Below, one piece after another: positions 10,611-22,559 of a stretch of DNA of 64,000 nucleotides. Location of the stretch: contig MNCI01002795.1 of the NCBI GenBank assembly GCA_015680685.1, positions 101,395 through 165,394 of the forward strand. The letters are read 5' to 3'. Each line of letters starts with the position of its first letter. Position 1 is the stretch's first letter. The notes under the pieces were generated by a model that ran no database searches, had not been told where the DNA came from, and was given only the letters and a program-made list of their open reading frames with translations. The position numbers were made by a program, and so were the translations under genes. The stretch is from Gnetum montanum. Its lineage: Eukaryota > Streptophyta > Gnetopsida > Gnetales > Gnetaceae.

Positions 10611-11960
10611 CTTTTGAGTGTTAAGATCCCAAATGAACTTAAAGAATATAAAGATTCAGTATTTGGTGAAACTAGAGAATTACCTCCAAAAAGAACTGCT
10701 GAACATGCCATTGATATTTTTCCTGGTACACAACCTATTTCAAAAGCTCATTATAGATTTTCTACTTTAGAATTAAGGGAATTAAAAGTACAATTAGACT
10801 AATTATTGGAAAAGGAAATATTAGAACCAACGTATCACCTTGGGCTGCACTAGTTCTATTCATCAAAAAGAAAGATGGTACTCTAAGATTATGCATTGAT
10901 TATAGAGCATTGAACAAAGTGATGATTAAAAATACTTATCCTTTACCTAGAATTGATGATTTATTTGATCAACATACAGGTGCATGTTATTTCTAAAACA
11001 TTGATTTAAAATCAAGATATCACCAAATAAGGATTAAGGAAAAAGATATTGAGAAAACTGCATTTAGAACTAGATATGGATTATACAAATTTGTTGTGAT
11101 GCCATTTGGATTAACTAATGCACCTACAACATTTATGGAAATAATGAATAATACATTTAGTGAATACCTTGATCAATTTGTCATAGTATTTATGGATGAT
11201 ATACTTGTTTATTCTAAATCAAGAGAAGCACATATTGACTATTTGAAAACTATAATGGAAATTCTTAAAGAACATCAATTAAAAGTAAAATTGAGTAAAT
11301 GTGAGCTCTTTAAGGAAGAAGTCTCATACTTAGGACATATAGTTTCCAAGAAAGGATTGTAAGTGGATCTAGCAAAAATTAATGTGATCCAAGATTGGCC
11401 TGAATTAAAAGATGTTACAGTAGTTCAAAGCTTCTTAGGGTTAGCCGATTTTTATTGACATTTCATTAAAGATTATTCTACCTTGGTAGCCCCATTAACT
11501 AACATTTTGCAAGAGGAATGTGAGTTCAAATTTCATGAAAAATGCAGGGAATCGTTTCTTATATTAAATATTCTACTTACAACAACACATATTTTTAGAA
11601 TGCTGAATAAAGATCTACCATTTGAAGTATCCACAGATGCCTATGGAATAGGAATTGGTGCAGTTATTTTATAGGAAGATAAAGTGGTATGTTATGAATC
11701 TCATAAATTATGCGCTAAGGTAAATTGCTCAACTCATGATTTAGAATTACTAGCAATTGTTCATGCTCTAAAAGTTTCGAGACATTATCTTTGCAGAAAG
11801 AAGTTTGTACTAAAAACGGATCATAAAAGTTTAGAATATTTGCAAATAAAACCTATTTTGAATACTTGTCAAAGGTGATGGATAGAATTATTAGCATAAT
11901 ATGATTTTAAAATCAAATATGTTCCTGGAAAAAAATGTGGTAGCTGATGCCCTTAGTCAA
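10611..11960 (+). pseudogene. Reverse transcriptase and RNase H of Element 1
   Basis: RT copies the genomic RNA and RNase H removes the template. Visible RT motifs: [13 protein letters not shown] near 10880-10920, MPFGLTNAPTTFM at 11099-11137, and the catalytic loop FMDDILVYSKS near 11190-11222 with both aspartates kept. The RNase H part shows FEVSTDAYGIGIGAVIL near 11622-11672 (first acidic residue present), ELLAIVHALK, and [11 protein letters not shown] near 11815-11847. Connection motif: YVPGKKNVVADALSQ, read with a one-base gap near 11930. Stops at 10801, 10996, 11359, 11456 and 11672 and a few frameshifts make it non-functional. Confidence 0.88.
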
Positions 11961-13395
11961 ATGTGGAATTTAATGATAGGTGTAGTAACGACCCCTATGG
12001 AAGAAGAAATTAAGAAAAAAATAAAAGAAGACCCTTACATTAAAAAGATTTTAACCAACATTTCTGATGAGCCTCAATACCAACTTACTTCTAATGGTTT
12101 ATTGATGAAATGACAAAGAGAATGCATACCAAAAGAAATTGGAGACTAAAATTATTGTGTAAAGCATATGAAGTACCATATGTAGGACACCTAGGTTATA
12201 TTAAGACCTATATGATAATTCGAAAATCTTATTTTTGGCCTGGAAAGAAGAATGATGTGTCTACATACATTAAAAATTACCCAACATGTCAAAGAATAAA
12301 AGCTGAACAAAGGAAACCTAGTGGATTATTACAACCCTTGGAAGTTCCAACCTGGAAATAGAAAGATATCACTATGGATTTCATTGTGGGATTGCAAGTA
12401 ACCAAAAAAGAGAATGAATCAATTTTCATAGTAGTTTATTGTCTATCAAAGATGATACATTTTATAGCTTTGAAATCTACAAACATAGTGGAAGAAATAG
12501 CCCAAAAATTCATACGAAAAGTATTTAGATTACATGGTTGTCCAAAATATATCACTTCGAATAGAGATCCTAAATTCCTATATCTAAATTCTGGAAAGAT
12601 TTCTTCAGAGAGCTTCATACTCAATTGAAATTTAGCATAGCTTATCATCCTGAAATTGATGGACAAACTAAATGAGTGAATAGAATATTAGAAGATATCC
12701 TACGAAGTTATGTTAGGATTAGACCAAAAACATGGGATAATTATTTGCATTTGGTAGAATTTTCCTACAATAACAATTATCAAGGTTCTATACATCGAAT
12801 ACCATTTGAAGTAGTATATGGATGTAAATATCGTACACCATTAACCTGGGCAGATCCAACCTTAAGAGCGAAATGGAAGGAAGAAGAAATGAAAATAATG
12901 GAAAACATTGTCACAAGGGTTAAACAAAATTTTCAAGCTACCCAAGATTAATATAAAGGATATGCAAATCAACATCAACTTAAAAAAGAATTCCAACTAG
13001 GGGATCAAGTATTGTTAAGAGTAAAACCTACCAAAAGCTCTCTTAAATTGGGAAAATATACTAAATTAGCACCTAGATTTTATGGACCTTTTGAAATATC
13101 TGAAAGAATTGGCAAAGTAGCATATCAACTAAATCTTCTTGAAACCTTAAAAATTCATCAAATTTTTCATGTGAGCTTGTTAAAGAAATTTTATAAAAAT
13201 GATGTACCATATGTATTGGATTGGAATACTTTGTCATTACGATCCAACACCAGCTTTGAAGTGAACCCCATTACTAATAAAGACCAACAAACCAAGAAAT
13301 TACAAAATAAAAGTATTAGTGAAGTACTTGTTTAATGGTCAAATTGTGATCAACAGACATGGGAAAATAGAGAGTTTATTTTAAATACACGCAAT
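11961..13395 (+). pseudogene. Integrase with GPY/F-like tail and short chromodomain-like end (Element 1)
   Basis: The zinc-binding N-terminal part shows GHLGYIKTYMIIRKSYFWPG, then CQRIKAEQRKPSGLLQPL (12290-12345); the second cysteine pair is reduced to one by a C-to-Y change (NYPTCQ). The core starts TMDFIVGLQVTKKE near 12372 and includes RLHGCPKYITSNRDPKF. The GPY/F-type tail reads LAPRFYGPFEISERIGKVAY (13063-13122), then FHVSLLKKF. The last segment (about 13305-13390) includes TWENREFILNT and is the size of a degenerate chromodomain, which in chromoviruses directs integration to modified chromatin. Multiple stops and frameshifts are present. Confidence 0.86.
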
Positions 13396-13938
13396 CATAA
13401 AGTTAGTATAATGAAGTATGTTGAATTAACTCATTCTAACATTATTAAATTATTTTTATAATGGTTTTTATTCTTTATGTTTCAAGGAAAAAAAATCCAT
13501 GATCTTCAAGGCACAGAAAAAAGGTTAGTGCAATGAAATCAAAGAAACCAAAGACAAATGCTTGACATAACATTATGTAATGAATTTAACATCGTGTAAT
13601 TTTATATTGAAAAATATACTCAATTATATATATATATATATATATATATATGATTTTGTGTAGGTTCATAGTGATGAAAGTCAAAGTTTTGTCAAATGTC
13701 CTAACAAACAAATTATGATTCTGTATTTTATTGCATCATATCATTTCAAATTTAAAAATTATTATAATTGTCATGTTTTATTATACATTGCTAATAGAAA
13801 ATAATATTATGTTATTGTATTTATTAATATATGTCATCCTAGGAGATGATGAATAACTTTAACATGTGTGCTTTAATTGTTATTAATTAGATAAATTAAA
13901 AGAAATAGTTAAAAGAAGAAATGATATAGAAATTTATA
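13396..13938. other. AT-rich gap with (TA)n microsatellite
   Basis: No gene. Similarity to Element 2 ends at the left edge. A pure TA dinucleotide run occupies about 13624-13652. Nothing else was recognised before the peptidase fragment at 13939. Confidence 0.6.
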
Positions 13939-14615
13939 ATGCAGCATACTTGCCTAAATACTATGATGAGGTGTTTGATTATAGTGCATGATAATGCAAT
14001 CATAGGAAATGATTTAAGAAGTTTGAAACAAAAACAAGAGATAGAGGACATAATATTTAGATACTATTTTATAAAGATGCAATCAATCTTGGAATTTCAT
14101 TACACATATTATTTTTTTAATTCATCAATATTATTGGAATTAAGTAGAACATATAAGTCAAAATATGGGAAGATGAAATTCAGACAATGTATTTTAATGT
14201 TAATACAACAAGAAGGCATTACATTTAATAGCTTCCAAAAAATATTTTTTCCAATGAACATCAGGATTGCAAAGAATATGTTTTCTTAGGTACTTATTAT
14301 TGTTGATATAATTGCAAATGCAATATTAATCATGGATTCTCTCAATGGTGATAGTGAATGTAAACTAATATTATTTACAAGTACCTTGATGTGGAGCACA
14401 ATATTCAAAATACATAGGATCAATTTCATCAAGAATTATGGAGATGGTTATTTCAAAGAAATATATCATGTCAAAGAAATGGATATGATTATGGTGTTTA
14501 TGTCTTACTTCATGTAATATACATTCTATGTTTTAGAAAGATATCATTTAAGGAATCAGATGTACCACTATATAGAAGAAGAATGCTATGCAATATATTA
14601 AATGTTTTAGACTAG
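13939..14615 (+). pseudogene. Ulp1-like (C48) cysteine peptidase fragment, inactive
   Basis: Ulp1 peptidases process SUMO-like proteins and are also carried by some plant Mutator-like transposons. In order I see: LRSLKQKQEIEDIIFRYYF (the ordered LxxLxxxxWLxDxxI region), YKSKYGKMKFRQ, FQKIFFPMNI (strand before the catalytic histidine), IVDIIANAILIMDSLNGD (strand with the catalytic aspartate), and CQRNGYDYGVYVLL (the Q...DCG motif) with the tail VPLYRRRMLCNIL. The catalytic cysteine is replaced by tyrosine (DYG for DCG), and the histidine-tryptophan pair is lost with a frameshift near 14289. A frameshift also lies between 14332 and 14480. No transposase or terminal inverted repeat was recognised beside it, so its parent element is unknown. 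Confidence 0.7.
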
Positions 14616-17250
14616 TATGCAACATGGTTTTCTATTAGTAAATAACTACATTCAATTACATTTTGTTCTCTTATTTAACAAGTGTATCTATCATATTTAT
14701 GTTTTTTAAAATATTATATATTTTTCATTCATATAATGATGATTATTGTACTTTTTGATATGCATTATTGATATCATTAAATTCAAAAATTAGTTATCAT
14801 GTTTGATGAATTGAAATAAAGATATAATTAGCTAATACATGTATTGGGAATACTTTTAGATATAAATTTAAAAATAGAAAGAAGAAACATAGTTATATTG
14901 CATCTAAATAGAATATTTTTGAAGTATATGCATTTGTCAAATGCAAATGAACTAAGAAAGTACGAACAAAAATAGGATGTCTTGCAAGTATTACTATATT
15001 TGACTTGTTGTGTATGAGTTTCTCATTTAATTGAAGAAGGAAGGAATTGAATACACATCCTGATCTTTAGCAGAGTTAGCTAATGTAGAAAGAATAGTAT
15101 ATTACCTCATCAAGGATCTTGATTCTAAACCTAAATTTATCTAGTGTCAAACACAATGCCAAAAACTTTATCACAAGGGTACTATGATTCCAATTTTGTA
15201 AAAGCCTTTACAATGCTTTTTCAAGACATATGGTAATTAATATAAATGAGAGGATGTTGCAACAGTTGATGATACATATGATAAACTTCTTGATGAGCAT
15301 AAAGGAAACTTTATTTTAAGTCATCAAATATGATTTGAATAATGATATAGATGACTACCTACTTAGGAAGTTAGTGCAATCTATTGTAAATTCTATTAGT
15401 GATAAATTCAACATTAAGGAGTTATTAAGTTCCAATTAATAACTTGTATATATTATTCAATGTTTTTATTTTATTTATGATATAGAATATATTATCTTCT
15501 TAGGTCATTATGAATAATAACATTGTTAATTTCAATTAGGATCTAATGATTACCATTGGATAATGGTCATATTGAATATAGTTATATTGTTATTTAATAA
15601 TTCTTTTTAGTGATTTATTTTATTATTTTAATGAATAAGTTTTATAATAGAAACTATTCATTAGTACAACATAATACTCAATTTAATAAAACCATAATCA
15701 ATCATTTATAAGGCTATGGTTATAGGTAAAGGATTCTATATTTTGCAAAGTGATTTTGTAAACCTATTTGGCATGGAAAGATAAATATAGTTATACACCA
15801 TAATAGAAAATTCAAATCAGAAGAATATAAAATAATAATTTTTTAGAATAATGTAGTAATGTTAGTTATACAATGAATTTAATATAACATTTTATACTAT
15901 AGTTCATTTGGTTCAAATGAAAATATTCTAAGTATAATGAAAACCTCCCTTCTACATGTATGCACAAGTTTGCCAAATTTTTCTTTACTAAAAATCTCTC
16001 ATTGATCCCTTTGGTTGCGCTAAGTAATCCTACATCCTAAAAAATTTTACAATGTTGTAATGAACAAATAGAATATTTTTGGCTCAAATATGTTCAAGGA
16101 TTATAATGTTGATCCTTATGAACAAATGAATTTTGGATTTGGATGGAAGTAGCAATTGACATTAATAAAGTTCACTAAGAGAGAGACTTCTAGACCTTCA
16201 TGGCCATGGGTAAGGAAGACTAAGAGATTTTCTTAGATTATGACATTTTGGAAAGTCAAGTAATCTAGGCAATGGATCAAACATGGGAAAGGCTTTCATA
16301 GGCATTAACTCAACCATTCATTTTATTTATTTGAGCAATCATAGGATCAATTTGAATGGTAAACATATGAATTTTTATGGACTGATAAGTTTGAAATTAC
16401 ATTGCTCTTTCCATCATCTCTTCTTCTCATTCTTATTATTTTGTTCTTTTTCCTCTTCTTTTCTCTTTTCATTTTATTTTTCCTTTTTTTTTCTCATATC
16501 TTATTTTTCTTTTCTTTTTCCTTTTTCATTATTTTTAATTTCATAGGAAGAGGATTTCTAATGAAGCATGGGAATCATGGGAATGATTGATATGCCAAAT
16601 CACCACATGAAATCTTCAACTTGCACAAACATAAGAATTCATCCCTTACTGCATGGCATGTATAGGTTTAGGAAATCACAAACGTCTTCTAACTCTTATG
16701 GCCAAGTAAGACAAGCACATGCATCTTGATCCAATCACACTGATTAGAGCTCTTCAGTGATCACAATGACCCTTGATAACATACCCTTTTCTTACCAATG
16801 ACCAATGACTCTTTCAAGATTCTAGAGCTTCAACACTATTGTGTGAGCCCATTACCTACCCATGATTCTAGTAGTATTAGCTTCAATAGCTTGCAATATG
16901 AGTTCTAGCTTCTCGTTGAATATGAACTTGGTTTACTAGTGATGGGTAGAAGAAAACTAGCTGGATGAATTTATTATATAAACATTCCATTAATCAAGGC
17001 TTCACTTTGGAATCATTTGGCACTCTCTTATGTTCATCACATCTGTAACTCACCCATTCACCATTGGCTTATTAGATGAGCATTCATAAAGTACATCAAT
17101 TAGCTTTTGCACAAACATACAAACACACTTGAGAAAAGGAAAATATCATAAATGATTAATTATCAAGCTCAAAAATATAAAAAGTACTAACTAAACATAC
17201 CAACTTTATTAAAACACATAAAAAATGGTAGGAAAAAAAGAAAATTCAAT
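14616..17250. other. AT-rich stretch, no recognisable gene
   Basis: Only short frames without recognisable similarity. One open stretch near 15290-15440 reads IDDYLLRKLVQSIVNSIS but does not match a family I know. From about 16550 to 17250 the base composition is less AT-rich and may be decayed LTR or untranslated DNA of a minus-strand element whose integrase tail begins near 17290. Confidence 0.45.
16401..16535 (+). repeat. Polypyrimidine tract
   Basis: About 135 bases almost wholly C and T on the plus strand, giving two overlapping Phe/Leu/Ser-rich frames that are compositional artefacts. Similar pyrimidine tracts follow pol in Element 4 (about 30500-30570) and Element 5 (about 59030-59160), so this may be a relic of such a 3' region. 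Confidence 0.55.
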
Positions 17251-17289
17251 ATGACATGGAGGTTTCTCCTCCATAACTAATTCATGTCT

Positions 17290-18010
17290 ATCACTTGATA
17301 AACCTTTGAGTATAAAATATAAGATTGATCATTATGTACTCTTAGAGGGAAAAGATACTTTCTATAGTACTTTAGGTACTGTCCATTGCTTAAAAAAAGT
17401 TTATTTGGTTCGTCTAGATGATATATATGTATTGTGCTACACTAATAACTGGTGTCGATGATGTATGATCCTTTCCATTGAAATTAAAATTTATTCAAAT
17501 GGACTAAGTGTAATGTATTAAACAAAGAAACTTCTTACTAGCATTGAAATCAAACTCTTTTGGATGAACATCATGGTTAGCCTTGGTGTAGGAATGTTCT
17601 GACTCATTATGCATCAATGCAATTCTCATTGAAAAGGTTGAGGTTAATCAACCTATATTTCTAAGCAAAATCTAAGGTGATACCAAAATTCACAACACTA
17701 CCTAAGTTTTTCATTTCAAGATCAATAGGTAGTCATAGAACATATATATAGATCAACTCAAATGATGTGTAATCGACATAATTTTTCCATATCATTTGAT
17801 AAGTCCAAAGAGCATCATTAAGTTCATTCATTGATAGGGGTCCTAGTAATTTTAGATCAATGGGATATATCATACAAATCATAGTATGATCTGGTTGTAA
17901 GCTTTGAGGATGATATTGAGTGGATTTCAAAAAATACTTGTGTATATCATTACATTCAATAAATATAAAAGATATTATAATACATATTATACATATGGTA
18001 TAGTTAAAAC
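17290..18010 (-). pseudogene. Integrase C-terminal remnant, Athila/Tat-like, minus strand
   Basis: Read leftward: a YHPQS motif near 17910, LNDALWTYQMIWKNY near 17785-17825 (matching the L-x-EALWAYR-T motif of plant integrases), then FELIYIYVL and LPIDLEMKNLG. A GPY/F-type tail follows near 17360-17440, with the pieces FQWKGSYIIDDTS and LSNGQYLKYY. It overlaps in content with the integrase fragment at 19225-19990, which also reaches a YHP-like motif. It therefore probably belongs to a different minus-strand element rather than being the direct continuation of Element 3. Confidence 0.55.
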
Positions 18011-18155
18011 CCATGTTGCCATAGTGTGAGGTTGAGGAAATATTTATAATTTCATGTTTTATAATTTTTATGGCTTTTATAATTATAAAAAATAAACAAA
18101 CAATAATAAACACATACGCATTACAATCCCACCTAAAGATAGGGGTAATGCTCAT

Positions 18156-18257
18156 GTTGCAATCTCTCAAGAGACAGATGTAACACTACACACATACATA
18201 CAAACATGCAAATACAAATAGCAATCCCTCAAGAGACAGATGCAACATTGCAGACAT
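18156..18257. repeat. Local direct duplication, about 37-bp unit spaced 66 bp
   Basis: GCAATCTCTCAAGAGACAGA at 18156 recurs as GCAATCCCTCAAGAGACAGA at about 18222, and each is followed by a degenerate ACACATAC/AGACATAC. The second copy touches the left end of the Element 3 LTR. It looks like a small tandem duplication; function unknown. Confidence 0.6.
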
Positions 18258-19183
18258 ACAAATAGAAATAAAATGGTTCTTAGTCATAACCTTGATGGCC
18301 CCACACCATGCCATACAGTTGTGACCTCCTTAGGTAAGGTTGAATCATCATAGTTTATGAAAAAAAGAAATGAATAAATATTTTTATGGTTCTAATGTTT
18401 TAAAATATTTTTGGTATTTTAATGTTTAAGGCATCAATGGTGCAAAAAATGAGGAAAAATCATAAGCTTTATTTACTGCACAAATACTAGACTTCACATT
18501 GACCAAATAATTCTAGGTACCATAAGCATGGCAGCACTTTGACAATGTCTAGTCATACTTGTGAAAATGATAACTCAAAACACACATAAAAGAGGAAAGG
18601 AATCACTTAACTAAGTGAGGAAGAGCTCTTCATACAAAATAAAATGCTAAAAGATAAAGGAAAATTCTTGGAATCAAGTTCATTTTGTATGAAGCTCATC
18701 CTAGATATTTGTAGTTTTTGCAACACAATGATAGGGGTTTACTAGTACCCTAGTATCAATGGAGGTTCATTAGCGTAGTCAAGGCATTCTAAAACATACC
18801 CAAGAAGGAAAAAATGCAAAGCACTCAAACTAGGATATTAAGAGGGATGTGTTAGTGTCCTTACGTTAACACAGGGAGGGCACTGGTGCAAGGAAACCAA
18901 TGCATCCCTACCATCATACTTCACCTTCATTTTCCAAGATAAAAGCTAGGATGCCTAGTAACATATCGGAGCCTTTCAAGGATCTTTGAAAGAAGCTAGA
19001 AACTTCTTGAGAAGCTCAAATCATGCTTCAAATCTATAAATTTGAACTAGAAGGCAATGATGAAAATCTAGAACATAGAAATCTCAATCATGCATGTGAA
19101 AATCACAAACACTATATGCATGAGACATATCATGAATTTAGAGCTTACAATTGACTTACAAAATGTCACTAGATGACTCATCA
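18255..19183 (-). repeat. Left (3') LTR of Element 3, intact length
   Basis: About 929 bp, ending on the plus strand with GATGACTCATCA at 19183 (so beginning TGATGAGTCATC on its own strand). It aligns piece by piece with 23378-23535, 36542-36946 and 46848-47207, for example CAACCTTGATGGCCC at about 18289 and 23412, and GAGGAAGAGCTCTTCATAC near 18618 and 36720. Its intactness is what shows that the other copy was split by insertions. Confidence 0.75.
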
Positions 19184-19224
19184 TTGGCCCAATCTCATAT
19201 GTACCTATAAATCATCTAATTATT

Positions 19225-19990
19225 CTAATAATTCCATTGTTAATAACTATTAATTGGCCATTTACCTACAAATGATAAGGAGAAGTTGATTTATGGTTAA
19301 CTCCATAAGATTATGATAAATTCTTGAAAACCTTGCTAGTAAAGTGTGTATCATTATCAAAGATCAAGATTCAAGGAATATCAATCTTGTGGAGCACATT
19401 ATTTCCAAGGAAGTTTTTTGTAGTGGTAGATGAATAATCCTTAATAGTAGTAGCTTCTATCCATTTCATGCAATAATTTCTGCATATAACTATGTATGTA
19501 TTACTACTAAATATCAAAGACATGGGATCGATGAAGTTAATCCCTCATACATTGAAGGGTTCTATTGATTGGATCTATTACTATTGTCCCTCCATATGGA
19601 AGGATATACCTTCCTTGCATTAGCACTTATCAAAGTAATACACAAAGTATTGAGCATCATAAAACATGGTGGGCTAAAAATAGTCTACAAGATCCTCTTT
19701 CTAGTGTAGTACCCACCACATACACCATGGTACATATAAGCCAAGATGACAGCTTAGCTTTCTTTTGGAACACACCACCTTAAGAGGCCATCAGGGTATC
19801 TCTTGCAGAGATGCTCTTTGAGAACAAAGTAGGGCCTCACCTAGTGCTAGAATCATTCACCTAGAAGAAATCTTTAATCCCACCAAGTAATTAAGAATCT
19901 CCATGAATCATGGGAATTCATGTCCTCCACTCTTTGATTTGAAAATAACCTTACAAATGTGATCATTTGAAAATTCATTAAAAATCTTAT
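19225..19990 (-). pseudogene. Integrase core remnant of Element 3
   Basis: Read leftward, the core includes YGGTIVIDPINRTLQC near 19560-19600 and, near 19370, a RILIFDNDTHFTSKVF-like stretch (the second catalytic aspartate region, D-N-G/D-T-HF). It then ends at a SPYHL-VNGQ motif near 19250. Stops are frequent. The remaining third of integrase is missing before the LTR begins at 19183. Confidence 0.6.
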
Positions 19991-20019
19991 CTTCTACCTT
20001 ATTTCCAATTTGCAATTGT

Positions 20020-21250
20020 GATAGATGATCTTCCACCACATTCTTAGCTCCCTTGCAATTAATCATATGAAGATCAAATTCCTACAAAATAACCAATCAT
20101 CAAATTATACGGGAATTGAAATCTAATTTTTTTATGAGATACTAAATGTCATTATGATCAATGTGGATGAATATTTTACATGTAAGAACACAATGCTTCA
20201 ATTTTTGTAGCTCAAAAATTATGGCTATCAAGTTGTTTTCAGTGATGATGTAGTTTAGTTGAGGCTCCACAATGCTTCGACTAGCATAGTGGATATAGTA
20301 GGGTCTCTTCTTCTCATCAAATTGCATTAGGACATCACCCAATGTAAAATTAGAAGCATCTATCATTATATGAGAAGGTTGATTTTATTTGGACTATAGA
20401 ATATCAAAGTTTATATTAGTCTTTCCTTCAGATATTTGAAGGCATTTTCACATTATTTGCATAAGAAGAATAAAATTTATTTCTATGTGAGCTTAAATAA
20501 AACCTAGCTATTCTATAATAATCTTTAATTAATCAATGATAGTAGCCTGTGTGACCAAGGAAATATTGCACCTCTTTAAATTTCATAGGAATTTATGTAA
20601 TTTTTTTAATAGTGTAGATCTTGTCAAGACCAACTTCAATCCTATTTTTGAAAACTTTTTGCCTAAAAACAATGTCCTGAACCATCGTCAATTGGATCTT
20701 CTTCTAGTTTAGCTTCAATTTCACTTAGTAACAATGGTTTAGAATAGTTTCAAATCAGTCTAAGGCTTCTTGAATTTTTTTATCATTAAGTGATAAAATT
20801 ATCCATGAAGACTTCCATACTCTTGCTAATGTAATCTTGGAACACAAACATCAATATCCATTAAAATGTGGTTGGTGCATTGCATAATCCAAATAGCATA
20901 TGCTTGAAGGCAAAAGTTCCCCATAAATAAATGAAGGAATTTTTTCCTTGATCCTTTATTATAATGTTGATCTAATTGTAATTAGAGTACTCATCACAAA
21001 AGTTGTGGTACTCCTAGCTAGAGATGTTAATGAATTTCTAGTCCAAAAATGATAATGAAAAATGATCCTTAAAGGTGGCAGCATTCGACAACCTATAGTC
21101 AATAAAAACTCTACATTCGTTGCCTTTCTTAGGTATGACTATAGTTAGACTAATCCACTCATTATTAGAAATAGAACTAATGAAATCAGTTCATGGGAGA
21201 TAGATTATTTCTCTTTTTACCATATCCTACATATTATGATTGAGTATCCA
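20020..21250 (-). pseudogene. Reverse transcriptase and RNase H of Element 3
   Basis: RT motifs on the minus strand: EWISLTIVIPKKGNECRVF and IDYRLSNAATFKDHF near 21030-21165, FGLCNAPTTF near 20870-20900, and MEVFMDNFIT near 20790-20820, where the catalytic YxDD pair has become MDN. RNase H: MIDASNFTLGDVLMQFDEKK at 20366 leftward, HYASRSIVEPQLNYIITEN, FIHIDHNDI ending near 20142, and CKGAKNVVEDHLS near 20030. The wording (KKGN-RVCIDYR-LN-AT-KDHF, NYTTTEKE-like) is that of the Athila/Tat branch. Confidence 0.82.
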
Positions 21251-21739
21251 TTTAATTATCCACTGAGGTCTAATGCTTGGATCCATATATAGGTAGTGCT
21301 AATAGATAGAAGATTCAATTTTCATGAGTTCATCATGGGACCAATCAAAGTCTTTTTATCATTTTACAACTACCTTTTTTAGTTCAATATTTTCGATAGT
21401 TATCAATGAGTATGACCATTAATGAGGAACAAGTTCTTCAACCCTTGGTGTAAGAATATTTTGGGATAAGTCAAGAGTGTTCCAAATTTTAGGATTATAT
21501 TGCAATGTTGTAATAACCTTCATTATATTCTCTATTTTCAAATTAGATGATTCAACATCAAATAAGATAATATGAGCAATTGGTCTTTTAAAGATATGAT
21601 TTGTGGCTTTATGGACCAAAATTTCTTCAAGGAAATTTACATCTTTGATGATACAAAGATGCTCTGTGATATAGCTTTACAACCATGTTTGCAACATGAC
21701 TAGAAAGGATCACATGAGGTCCAATTATACCTTTCCTAC

Positions 21740-21960
21740 CAATTACAACATGAAGATCTTGGAACACTATCTTCACATCAATGATGCATAGCTAGGCTCT
21801 TCTCATGATGATAATGAGGTTGTCTCTCATCTCGTTCTTCAGTTTCATCACTACGAAGTCTATAGGATATGACCATTCTATGAAAGTTATCATTACGTCA
21901 ATTACCTATATCATAAGATATGTGTAGGATTGGTCTACTAGCTCTAACCTAATGTTAGTA
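21740..21960 (-). pseudogene. Retropepsin remnant of Element 3
   Basis: On the minus strand I read SYPIDFVVMKLKNEM followed by a LIIIMRRA-like strand, which corresponds to the FPVDFVVLDMEED...PLILGRPFL region of Athila-type proteases. The active-site aspartate segment upstream is not recognisable with confidence. Confidence 0.5.
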
Positions 21961-22559
21961 CTCTTGAGAGATAAAAGTCCTCAATCAAAGTACTGCTACA
22001 ATGAGATGATCTTGACTCTTGAACCAGAATTATAAAGAGCTACATAATAACCTTTCTCATAAATCTAAATCTCCATCATGGGATTGTCAAGATATAATTT
22101 ATTTTCAAGTAGATGATCTTCTTTTAGCACTTGAGTGATTTTCTTAGACATGCTAATGGTCATGAGACCAATGCCATTGAGTACCATCATGTTTGACTTG
22201 CCATATGTTGTTAAATAAATTTCTTTCCAAAGTGGACGTGTCATTTTATTAGCATTCAGGAAATAGTATTAGGACCTCCTTGATGTAAATTCTTGCTCTA
22301 CTTGCATTATTATCCTCTCCATAGGACAAAGAGGATGGAGTGAACCTAGTTCAACAACACTTATGTCTACACCTAAGATAGAATTTATTACTATCAGAGC
22401 TCAAATTTTCCTTTACAACCATATTAATAAGGGTCTAGTAATATTGTCCCATCATATACATGAATGCTAGATCAACATAATAGGTAATATCATAGAATTT
22501 GATTTTCCTTAGTTGTAGTTGACTAGGTATCCCAAATTTTATGAGATTAGGTAGTAGAA

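Larger units (their letters stand above)
4492..13395 (+). mobile_element. Element 1: 3'-truncated chromodomain Ty3/gypsy retrotransposon
   Basis: Order on the plus strand: 5' LTR, primer site, an about 3.9-kb leader that carries an antisense gene, gag, protease, reverse transcriptase, RNase H, integrase, and an integrase tail ending in a short chromodomain-like segment. The layout and sequence match Element 2 throughout. Similarity to Element 2 stops near 13391-13395, just after the chromodomain-like segment, and no 3' LTR of this family occurs before 36947. The 3' end is therefore deleted or displaced. Every frame carries stops or frameshifts, so the copy is dead. RT before RNase H before integrase places it in Ty3/gypsy (Metaviridae). 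The integrase tail motif VSLLKKF and the segment at 13310-13390 (reading VLV*WSN, then TWENREFI) fit the chromovirus branch. Confidence 0.9.

Noticed and set aside
16283-16590. Phe/Leu/Ser-rich frames resembling membrane proteins
   Set aside because: The tract is a polypyrimidine run, so hydrophobic codons are forced by composition.
17733-18170. 145-codon minus-strand frame as a separate gene
   Set aside because: Its last part is an integrase C-terminal remnant; the upstream hydrophobic half is AT-rich chance sequence.
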